This document shows, in pieces, positions 1-5,064 of a DNA stretch of 7,423 nucleotides. The notes under the pieces are model-generated. The model ran no database searches. It was not told where the DNA came from and saw only the letters and a list, made by a program, of their open reading frames with translations. The translations under genes and the position numbers were made by a program. The DNA is from an uncultured Collinsella sp. (GTDB lineage: Bacteria; Actinomycetota; Coriobacteriia; Coriobacteriales; Coriobacteriaceae), in assembly GCA_900541875.1 (NCBI GenBank), contig UQLF01000035.1, positions 1-7,423 on the forward strand, read 5' to 3'. Every line of letters begins with the position of its first letter. Position 1 is the stretch's first letter.

Positions 1-319
1 CCTGGCGGTATACGAAATGAAGTATCAGGACGAAATCCCGGTCAGCGTGTCTATCAACGAGGCGGTGGAGCTGGCCAAAACCTACGGCGGCGATGACGAC
101 CCTTCCTTTGTCAACGGCGTGCTGGGCAAGATCGCTCGCAGCGAGGAACTGCCGGGCGAGGACCTGTATCAAGAGCTGCTGGCCGAGGATCGCGCTCGCG
201 AGGAGGCACAGGCTGCCGAGGCAGCCGCCAAGGTCGCTGCTGCTCAGGCTGCTGCCGGTGTACTTGCCGAGGACGCGGACGCTGCTGGGGCCGTCGAGGC
301 CGACTCCGTCGAGGAGTAG
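1..319 (+). CDS. nusB: Transcription antitermination factor NusB, C-terminal part (5' end outside window)
   Basis: The reading frame enters from the left edge (first full codon at base 2) and ends at TAG 317-319, so only about 105 C-terminal residues are seen. The stretch INEAVELAKTYGGDDDPSF followed by VNGVLGKIA is the family's hallmark second helical half; E. coli NusB has a close match of the form AINEAIELAK...FVNGVLDK. NusB is a small all-helical cytoplasmic protein that binds boxA RNA with NusE (S10) and supports antitermination, chiefly in rRNA operons. Oddity: the family normally ends soon after the VNGVL motif, but here about 55 more residues follow. They are almost only Ala, Glu and Asp, a low-complexity and probably disordered acidic tail. 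xseB starts two bases after the stop. The ATG at 17 lies inside the conserved domain and is not the true start. Identification is firm; the tail's role is unknown. Confidence 0.93.
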   Translation, partial: LAVYEMKYQDEIPVSVSINEAVELAKTYGGDDDPSFVNGVLGKIARSEELPGEDLYQELLAEDRAREEAQAAEAAAKVAAAQAAAGVLAEDADAAGAVEADSVEE

Positions 320-321
320 CC

Positions 322-561
322 ATGCCAGAGGGTTCTGTCCGTAACTTTGATGAGATCTCGGACCGTCTGGACCAGATCATCGCTACCGTTCGCTCCAAGG
401 ATACCTCCTTGGAGCGTTCGCTCGATTTGTTTGACGAAGCGATTGAGTTGGGTTCCCGCGCGGTCGATATGGTCGACAAGTTTGAGTTGACGCCGCGAGA
501 GGCCGACAAGCTCGAGCAGGAATACGATGAGGATGCGGCAAACGAATCCCAGGATAGCTAG
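322..561 (+). CDS. xseB: Exodeoxyribonuclease VII small subunit
   Basis: This 79-residue protein is usual in length for XseB. Residues about 8-50 (FDEISDRLDQIIATVRSKD, then TSLERSLDLFDEAIELG) follow the family pattern FEeaLerLEeIv..Le....sLeesLelyeeGv.L, two amphipathic helices. The last 20 residues are acidic. XseB subunits bind the large catalytic subunit XseA to form exonuclease VII, which degrades single-stranded DNA from both ends in the cytoplasm. The ATG at 322 is preceded by GAGGAG (311-316), formed by the last codons of nusB, at a good distance, so translation is probably coupled to nusB. The similarity is clear in pattern but weak at some consensus positions (LDQII for LEeIv, and no LEsG). 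No xseA is present next to it, which is unusual because the two subunits are commonly adjacent. Confidence 0.85.
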   Translation: MPEGSVRNFDEISDRLDQIIATVRSKDTSLERSLDLFDEAIELGSRAVDMVDKFELTPREADKLEQEYDEDAANESQDS

Positions 562-587
562 GCCGCATCTCCGGATACGAATGGTTG

Positions 588-1400
588 ATGGCATTCATGA
601 AACGCGTGCGTCTTGATGACGAACTGATTTCACAGGGCATCTGCGCCGATCGCGCGGATGCCCTTCGCACTCTTATGGCCGGCTTGGTCTCGAGTGGCGG
701 CGAGCGCTTGACTTCGCCGGGTCTTAAGGTGACCCCGGGCCTGCCGCTGCACGTGAAGGGGCGCATTCCCTATGTTGGCCGCGGCGGTCTTAAGCTCGAA
801 GGCGCACTTGATGCGTTTGGCATCAATCCGACGGGCCTTGCCTGCCTGGATGTGGGCTGCTCTACCGGCGGCTTTACCGATTGCCTGCTCAAGCGCGGAG
901 CTGCGACCGTTGTCTCGGTGGACGTGGGTCGCGCCCAGTTCGATTGGTCGTTGCGTCAGGATGATCGCGTGACGCTGCATGAGCGCACAAACGTGACGCA
1001 GCTGCCTGAGCTTGGCTATGCCGGCGCCATCGACCTGGCTGTGTGTGATGTCTCGTTTACCAGCATCGCGAACATTATCGATGCGGTACTGGCGTGCATG
1101 GCTCCTACGGGTGCATTCTGTACGCTCGTAAAGCCGCAGTTTGAGGCTCCGGCGGCGCTGGTGGGCGAGGGCGGCATTGTGACCGATCCCGCCGTGCGCC
1201 GCGATACACTCGTGGCGGCGGTTGAACTCTTTGCTGCCAAGGGCCTGTTTCCGGTCGATGTGTGCGTGTCACCCATTCATGGTGCCAAGGGCAACGTTGA
1301 GTTTTTCCTGTACGGCACGAGGTTTGCCCCCGGCGAACGCACCGACGATGAGCTGCAATCCCAGGTATCGGTTTTGAGCGAGAAAGCTGCAACGCTATGA
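588..1400 (+). CDS. tlyA: TlyA family rRNA (cytidine-2'-O)-methyltransferase
   Basis: About 270 residues, usual for TlyA. Numbering from ATG 588, residues 4-60 form an N-terminal S4-like RNA-binding region (MKRVRLDDELISQG..). PYVGRGGLKLEGAL at about 61-74 is the linker into an FtsJ/RrmJ-like SAM methyltransferase fold: LDVGCSTGGFTDCLL at 87-101 is SAM motif I, then DVGRAQFDWSLRQD, CDVSF, LVKPQFE and SPIHGAKGNVEF. The K-D-K-E catalytic tetrad of 2'-O-methyltransferases can be placed at K69, D154, K182 and E238. Characterised TlyA enzymes methylate 16S and often 23S rRNA, which makes ribosomes sensitive to capreomycin; older annotation calls them hemolysins. The start is uncertain: TTG 585, ATG 588 and ATG 597 share the frame, none has a good Shine-Dalgarno, and ATG 597 (MKRVRLDDEL) matches family N-termini best. 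The stop overlaps the nadK start (ATGA). Whether it is the TlyA-I or TlyA-II type cannot be settled by eye. Confidence 0.93.
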   Translation: MAFMKRVRLDDELISQGICADRADALRTLMAGLVSSGGERLTSPGLKVTPGLPLHVKGRIPYVGRGGLKLEGALDAFGINPTGLACLDVGCSTGGFTDCLLKRGAATVVSVDVGRAQFDWSLRQDDRVTLHERTNVTQLPELGYAGAIDLAVCDVSFTSIANIIDAVLACMAPTGAFCTLVKPQFEAPAALVGEGGIVTDPAVRRDTLVAAVELFAAKGLFPVDVCVSPIHGAKGNVEFFLYGTRFAPGERTDDELQSQVSVLSEKAATL

Positions 1401-2257
1401 AGGTCTTTCTGGTTCCCAATTACTATAAACAAGAGGCGGTCGAGAGCGGCCTGATGCTTGAGCTTTGGCTGACGCGCCAGGGCTATGAGGTCGCATGGGC
1501 TGCCGACCAGCGATCGAAGATTCAGAGCACGCCTGATATTGACGGCTCCGATCTGGTCATTACGCTCGGCGGCGACGGTACGTTGCTGCGCGCTGCCCGC
1601 ATCCTCAACCATCGCGAGATTCCTATCCTCGGTCTTTCCTATGGTCACTTGGGCTTTCTAACTGCTGCGAGCCCCGAGGAGCGCGACATCCTGCAGGTCG
1701 TGAGCGACGCCCTGTCCGGTGAGCTGCACGTGAGCCGTCGCGCCACCATCGCCGCGGATATCGTGTCCGTGCGCGAAGACGGTACGAAGGATGTCGTTCG
1801 CACCTTCGCCCTCAACGACATGGCGCTTACCCGCGGTCCGCTGTCCGATATGGTCGAGTTCGACATCACGGTGTCCGGCCATCATATCGACCGCCTACGC
1901 GGTGACGGTGTCGTCGTTTCGACGGCGACTGGTTCTACGGGTTACGCGCTCAGTGCCGGTGGCCCCATCGTGAGCCCCGACTATACGGGCATGGTCTGCG
2001 TACCCATTGCGCCGCACACCATTCAGGCCCGTGCCTTCTTGACTTCGCCTAGTGATGTCGTCGAAATCTTTATGTCCGATGATCGCCCGAGTGTTCCGGC
2101 GATTGCTATCGATGGACAGTTTATTACCTGCGATGGCACCGTTGAGAGCGTGGCTGTGCGCCGCGGGCCCGGAGATGTGCTGCTCCTCGATTACGGCCCC
2201 GAGAGCTTCTATAACTCGGTGAGCCGCGTTTTCTACGGAGTCCGTCATGATCGATGA
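1397..2257 (+). CDS. nadK: NAD kinase (ATP-NAD kinase)
   Basis: A 286-residue cytoplasmic enzyme that phosphorylates NAD to NADP, the only known route to NADP. The signature GGDGTLLRAAR lies at residues 58-68, the NE-type motif at 140-141 and the substrate-binding GDGVVVSTATGSTGYALSAG at 169-188, followed by GPIVSP, PIAPHTIQARAF and AIDGQ. All family blocks are in order and length is normal. Some residues differ from the common form: LGLSYGHLGFL where GvN.G.lGFL is usual, ND (140-141) in place of NE, and STATGSTGY in place of STPTGSTAY. The Gly-rich loop, its Asp and the Tyr are kept, so I expect an active enzyme. The start overlaps the tlyA stop (ATGA) with no clear Shine-Dalgarno, pointing to translational coupling; the 3' end overlaps recN by 11 bases. 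The tlyA-nadK-recN order is a long-known conserved neighbourhood. Confidence 0.95.
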   Translation: MKVFLVPNYYKQEAVESGLMLELWLTRQGYEVAWAADQRSKIQSTPDIDGSDLVITLGGDGTLLRAARILNHREIPILGLSYGHLGFLTAASPEERDILQVVSDALSGELHVSRRATIAADIVSVREDGTKDVVRTFALNDMALTRGPLSDMVEFDITVSGHHIDRLRGDGVVVSTATGSTGYALSAGGPIVSPDYTGMVCVPIAPHTIQARAFLTSPSDVVEIFMSDDRPSVPAIAIDGQFITCDGTVESVAVRRGPGDVLLLDYGPESFYNSVSRVFYGVRHDR

Positions 2258-3875
2258 GCTGCAGGTTTCTAACATTGCACTCATTCGCGAGGCGACGCTG
2301 GTGCCGAGTACCGGTCTGACTGTCCTGACCGGCGAGACCGGTGCCGGCAAGACCGCGCTGCTCTCGGCCCTCAAACTTATTTTGGGCGAGCGCGCGGATT
2401 CGTCGACGGTGCGCGAGGGCGAGGCGCTCGCGAGCGTCGAGGCACGACTCTTCGACGGGCCGCACGACACGGAAGGGTTCACCGTACAGCGCAGCCTTTC
2501 CGCCGAGGGCCGCAGCCGCGTGAAGATTGACGGGCGCATCGCCAGTGTGCGCGAGCTTTCGGAGCGCGTTGGCGTGATGATGGATTTGTGCGGCCAGCAC
2601 GAGCACCAACGCTTGCTCGATCCGGCACATCACGTTGCGATGGTCGATGCGTGGGCGGGGCGCTCTGCGCTCGAGGCACTCGAGCACTACCGTGCTTGCT
2701 TTAAGGCTTCGCGCGCTGCCGCTAAGGAGGTTCGACGTGTCGAAGAGACCTCGCGTGCGCAGGGGAGCCGCGTCGAGGAAGCGCGCTTTGCGCTCGAGCG
2801 CATCGGCGAGGTCGACCCCAAACCGGGCGAGTATGAGGAACTCGAGGAACTGCTGCCGCGCTCCGAACATGCCGAGGTGCTGGTTGCCACAGCTAATGAT
2901 GCCCATGCATCGCTTGCCTCTGAAGGGGGAGCGCTCGATGCCGTGAACAGCGCCGTGGCAGAACTTTCCCGTATGGCTTCCGTCGATCGCAAGCTGGGCG
3001 ACATTGCCGATTTGCTTTCGGATGCCTGTATCTCCCTTGAGGATTGCGCGAACGAACTTCGTGCCTATCGCGATGGCGTCGCCTTCGATCCGTGCGAGCT
3101 CGCTCGCATGCGTGAGCGGTATTCCGACCTCAAGGGCCTGCTGCGTCAGTGGGGTCCTACCATGGACGATGTTTTTGCCATGCGCGATCGCTCGCAAGAG
3201 CTGCTGTCCCTGGTCGATGATGGCGATGAGCAGATCAAAAAGGCGCGTGAGGCACTCGGGAGCGCTGAGCGCGAGTTGTTTACCGCTGCCAAGGCACTTA
3301 AGCGCGCTCGCAATACGGCGGCCCCGCGCTTCTGCCACGAGGTTGGCCGCCAGATGGCTCGCCTGGAAATGGGCGGCGCCGAGCTCGTCTGGGAGTCGCG
3401 CGATCTTCCCCGTGCTGAGTGGACGCCCGTTGGTCCTTCGAGCTACGAGCTGCTATACCGTAGCGGTGCTGGTTTGACGCCGCGTCCCTTGCGCCGCATT
3501 GCGTCGGGCGGCGAGCTGAGCCGCGTCATGCTGGCAAGTAAGGTTGTCCTCGGTAATGCGGACGGCGTGGATACGCTTGTGTTCGACGAGGTCGATGCTG
3601 GTGTCGGTGGCTCCACGGCGCGTGCACTCGCGGGCGTGCTGGCAGATCTCGCCGCTACGCATCAGGTGATTGTCGTAACCCACTTGGCGCAGGTCGCCGT
3701 CATGGCCGACAAGCATTATGTTGTCAGCAAGGAACCGGGCGAAGTCCCCCAGACGCATTTGGACGAGGTAACCGGCGAAGCGCGTACCGCCGAGATCGCC
3801 CGCATGTTGAGCGGCGATCAGTCCGAGGCAAGCTTGGCCCACGCCAAGCAGATGCTCGAAGAAGCTCGAGGTTAG
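2247..3875 (+). CDS. recN: DNA repair protein RecN (SMC-like ATPase)
   Basis: A 542-residue protein, close to the usual 550-570. The N-terminal ATPase half starts MIDELQVSNIALI and carries Walker A GETGAGKT at 29-36 and the RecN-typical LCGQHEHQRLLDP. The middle (about 150-370) is rich in Glu, Arg, Ala and Leu with heptad-like spacing, the short coiled coil of RecN. The C-terminal half has the ABC signature IASGGELSR (418-426), Walker B TLVFDEVDAGVGG (443-455) and the switch histidine in VIVVTH (474-479). RecN acts early in double-strand break repair, bringing ends or sister DNA together for RecA-dependent recombination. The ATG at 2247 lies inside the nadK 3' end with CGGAG (2236-2240) ahead of it. 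It is probably the last gene of the operon; the stop is followed by a hairpin and a convergent gene. No upstream SOS box can be tested because the promoter is outside the window. Confidence 0.96.
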   Translation: MIDELQVSNIALIREATLVPSTGLTVLTGETGAGKTALLSALKLILGERADSSTVREGEALASVEARLFDGPHDTEGFTVQRSLSAEGRSRVKIDGRIASVRELSERVGVMMDLCGQHEHQRLLDPAHHVAMVDAWAGRSALEALEHYRACFKASRAAAKEVRRVEETSRAQGSRVEEARFALERIGEVDPKPGEYEELEELLPRSEHAEVLVATANDAHASLASEGGALDAVNSAVAELSRMASVDRKLGDIADLLSDACISLEDCANELRAYRDGVAFDPCELARMRERYSDLKGLLRQWGPTMDDVFAMRDRSQELLSLVDDGDEQIKKAREALGSAERELFTAAKALKRARNTAAPRFCHEVGRQMARLEMGGAELVWESRDLPRAEWTPVGPSSYELLYRSGAGLTPRPLRRIASGGELSRVMLASKVVLGNADGVDTLVFDEVDAGVGGSTARALAGVLADLAATHQVIVVTHLAQVAVMADKHYVVSKEPGEVPQTHLDEVTGEARTAEIARMLSGDQSEASLAHAKQMLEEARG

Positions 3876-3891
3876 GTCGTATCAGCGGTGT

Positions 3892-3928
3892 TGGTGGGAC
3901 AAAATAGACTGAAATTTTTGTCCCGCTA
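3892..3928. terminator. Hairpin between convergent recN and rpiR-type gene, possible two-way terminator
   Basis: GGGACAAAA (3896-3904) pairs perfectly with TTTTGTCCC (3916-3924). The stem extends outward by four more pairs (two of them G-T) to 3892-3928, giving about 13 pairs around an 11-base loop. It lies 16 bases after the recN stop and 6 bases from the convergent gene's stop, where a terminator for both is expected. However, no T-tract directly follows on either strand: TTTT at 3933-3936 is four bases downstream on the + strand, and none is visible on the minus strand. It may instead be a protective 3' hairpin or a dispersed repeat. Confidence 0.5.
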
Positions 3929-3934
3929 CGCGTT

Positions 3935-4792
3935 TTACTCAACGACCTTGTCCGGCTGGATGAGCTCTTCGTAGTAGCTGATATGTTCGCGAGCGTCTTC
4001 AATCTCGGGCAGCAGGAAGTTGTAGATGACTTCGATGATCATCGTGGCGCTGATCTTGGAGAACGCAAAGTCGCCCGTCGTCAGTAGCGCTTCGTGGTTG
4101 ACGGTATTAAAAGTGTAGTCTGCCAGGCGCGCGAGTGGGGATTTGCTGTCGCTGCTGATGACGACTATGGTTGCGCCGCAGTCGCGAGCCGCTTTTGCCA
4201 TGCGATTCAGTCGGCGCGATTTGCCGGAGTTTGAGATTAGCACGATGACGTCACCCGGTCGTAACGTGAGCGCAAAGCCGATTGATGTCTCGCTAATGGT
4301 GCTCGCCATGCAGCGGAGGCCCAGCTGCGAAAACTTAAACGTCGCATCGAGCGCGACCGCGTTCGTATTGCCCACAGCTGCAAACTCAATAACCCCTGCA
4401 TGCTTAAGGGCATGCACAACAGCCGCCAGCGTATCGTGGTCGATCCCGTCGATGGTCGCATTAAGCTCGCTCACCTTGGCAGCCAGGATGTTCTTGAGGC
4501 TCTGCTCCATATTGTCGAGCGAGACCTCGTCGGTCAGGCCCTCGTTGCGCTGGCTTTCCAAATCCCTCGCCAACGAAAACTGAAAGCTGCGGAAGCTACC
4601 AAAGCCCAGCTTGCGGCAGAAGCGCGAAACGGTCGCCTCTGACGTGGCGGCGGCACGCGAAAGTTGGGCGGCCGTCAGACGCGGCGCCTCGGACTGGTGC
4701 TCTAATATATAGTCGACAATGCGCTGCTCGGACTCGCTGTAACCCTGATGGGTACTAATGAGGGAAAGTGCGCTCTTGCTACTATCGGTCAT
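3935..4792 (-). CDS. RpiR/MurR family transcriptional regulator (HTH-SIS), probable regulator of the divergent PTS gene
   Basis: A 285-residue protein with the two-domain plan of the RpiR family. The N-terminal domain (about 1-80) starts with the typical GYSESEQRIVDYILEH, followed by the helix-turn-helix LTAAQLSRAAATSEATVSRF and CRKLGF (39-64). The C-terminal SIS sugar-phosphate-binding domain (about 120-250) has VGNTNAVALDATFKFSQLG, LRPGDVIVLISNSGKS (177-192) and AKAARDCGATIVVISSDS. SIS domains of this family bind phosphosugars, which switch DNA binding. ATG 4790-4792 is chosen because AGGAG (minus strand, + 4799-4803) lies six bases upstream and the N-terminus has family length. It is divergent from a sugar PTS permease, so regulation of that gene, and perhaps of itself, is the natural reading. 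Whether it represses or activates, and its ligand, cannot be read from sequence. Family members include RpiR, MurR, HexR and GlvR; no closer match is claimed. Confidence 0.92.
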   Translation of the reverse strand: MTDSSKSALSLISTHQGYSESEQRIVDYILEHQSEAPRLTAAQLSRAAATSEATVSRFCRKLGFGSFRSFQFSLARDLESQRNEGLTDEVSLDNMEQSLKNILAAKVSELNATIDGIDHDTLAAVVHALKHAGVIEFAAVGNTNAVALDATFKFSQLGLRCMASTISETSIGFALTLRPGDVIVLISNSGKSRRLNRMAKAARDCGATIVVISSDSKSPLARLADYTFNTVNHEALLTTGDFAFSKISATMIIEVIYNFLLPEIEDAREHISYYEELIQPDKVVE

Positions 4793-4832
4793 GGATGGCT
4801 CCTAGTTGGCATGAAAATCTAACTTGATTTGC

Positions 4833-4854
4833 AATGCCATTGTATACGGGCATT
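4833..4854. promoter_or_regulatory. Inverted repeat near the regulator gene start, candidate operator
   Basis: AATGCC (4833-4838) and GGCATT (4849-4854) are perfect inverted arms around a 10-base centre that itself contains GTATAC. It lies 41-62 bases upstream of the regulator start and overlaps the -10 candidate for that gene, so binding there could give autoregulation. It is unlike the repeats nearer the PTS gene, so which protein binds it is open. Confidence 0.35.
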
Positions 4855-4865
4855 TTCAATTACAA
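4839..4865 (-). promoter_or_regulatory. Candidate promoter of the RpiR-type gene
   Basis: On the minus strand, TTGTAA (+ 4860-4865) lies 15 bases before TACAAT (+ 4839-4844). The -10 matches the consensus at five of six bases and the -35 at four of six, but the spacer is short. This would give a leader of about 40 bases before ATG 4792. Support is by pattern only. Confidence 0.35.
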
Positions 4866-4869
4866 GATA

Positions 4870-4939
4870 CACCTTGCCGTTTCAAGTGTTGATGGTAAAC
4901 TTTCACCTACCGTTTACGGTTATGAAAGAACCTTTCACC
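4870..4939. repeat. Imperfect tandem repeat (about 33 bp period) over the putative PTS promoter, candidate operator array
   Basis: Unit 1 begins CACCTTGCCGTTT (4870-4882) and ends in AAACTTT (4897-4903). Unit 2 begins CACCTACCGTTT (4904-4915) and ends in CCTTT (4931-4935). A third CACC follows at 4936-4939. As a result CTTTCACC occurs at 4900-4907 and 4932-4939, 32 bases apart, about three helical turns, so sites would face the same side. Unit 2 also holds two inverted repeats: ACCGT-TT-ACGGT (4909-4920) and TGAAAG-AAC-CTTTCA (4923-4937). The array overlaps the best -10 candidate of the PTS gene, as expected for repressor sites. Binding by the neighbouring RpiR-type protein is inference. Confidence 0.5.
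4874..4901 (+). promoter_or_regulatory. Candidate promoter of the PTS gene
   Basis: TTGCCG (4874-4879) and TAAACT (4896-4901) are spaced by 16 bases, each matching the -35 and -10 consensus at four of six positions. Transcription would begin near 4908, leaving a leader of about 155 bases. It is the best pair I see upstream of the gene, but weak, as fits a regulated promoter. Confidence 0.35.
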
Positions 4940-5002
4940 GGAGATTTGCACCTTGTCTCTTCTCACGCGGACGGTAGGTTGGTATCTTTCAGTTGTGGAA
5001 AA

Positions 5003-5043
5003 ACGCGCATCGAAGCGCGTGTAGGGGAGCGCCCGCGGGCGCT
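5003..5043 (+). promoter_or_regulatory. Two GC-rich leader hairpins just ahead of the PTS Shine-Dalgarno
   Basis: ACGCGC (5003-5008) pairs with GCGCGT (5015-5020) around the loop ATCGAA. Eight bases on, AGCGCCCGCGGGCGCT (5028-5043) is a perfect 16-base palindrome. Both lie in the 5' leader, the second ending ten bases before the AAGGAGGG ribosome site (5053-5060). No T-tract follows, so they are not a simple attenuator. They may stabilise the mRNA 5' region or affect ribosome access. Function is not known. Confidence 0.5.
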
Positions 5044-5064
5044 GTACTCAAGAAGGAGGGACAC

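Noticed and set aside
2124..3338. 404-codon open frame on the minus strand opposite nadK/recN
   Set aside because: It runs across two clearly recognised + strand genes and has an Arg/Ala/His-rich composition typical of antisense frames; no family motif is seen.
4923..4937. TGAAAG-AAC-CTTTCA as a CcpA cre site
   Set aside because: The arms look cre-like, but the centre lacks the CG and the spacing is one base too long. CcpA control is also not established for this kind of genome. Kept as a generic operator candidate.
4993..5064. 24-codon upstream extension of the PTS reading frame
   Set aside because: These codons span both leader hairpins and the Shine-Dalgarno, start with a non-ATG codon, and the IIB domain begins exactly at ATG 5065.
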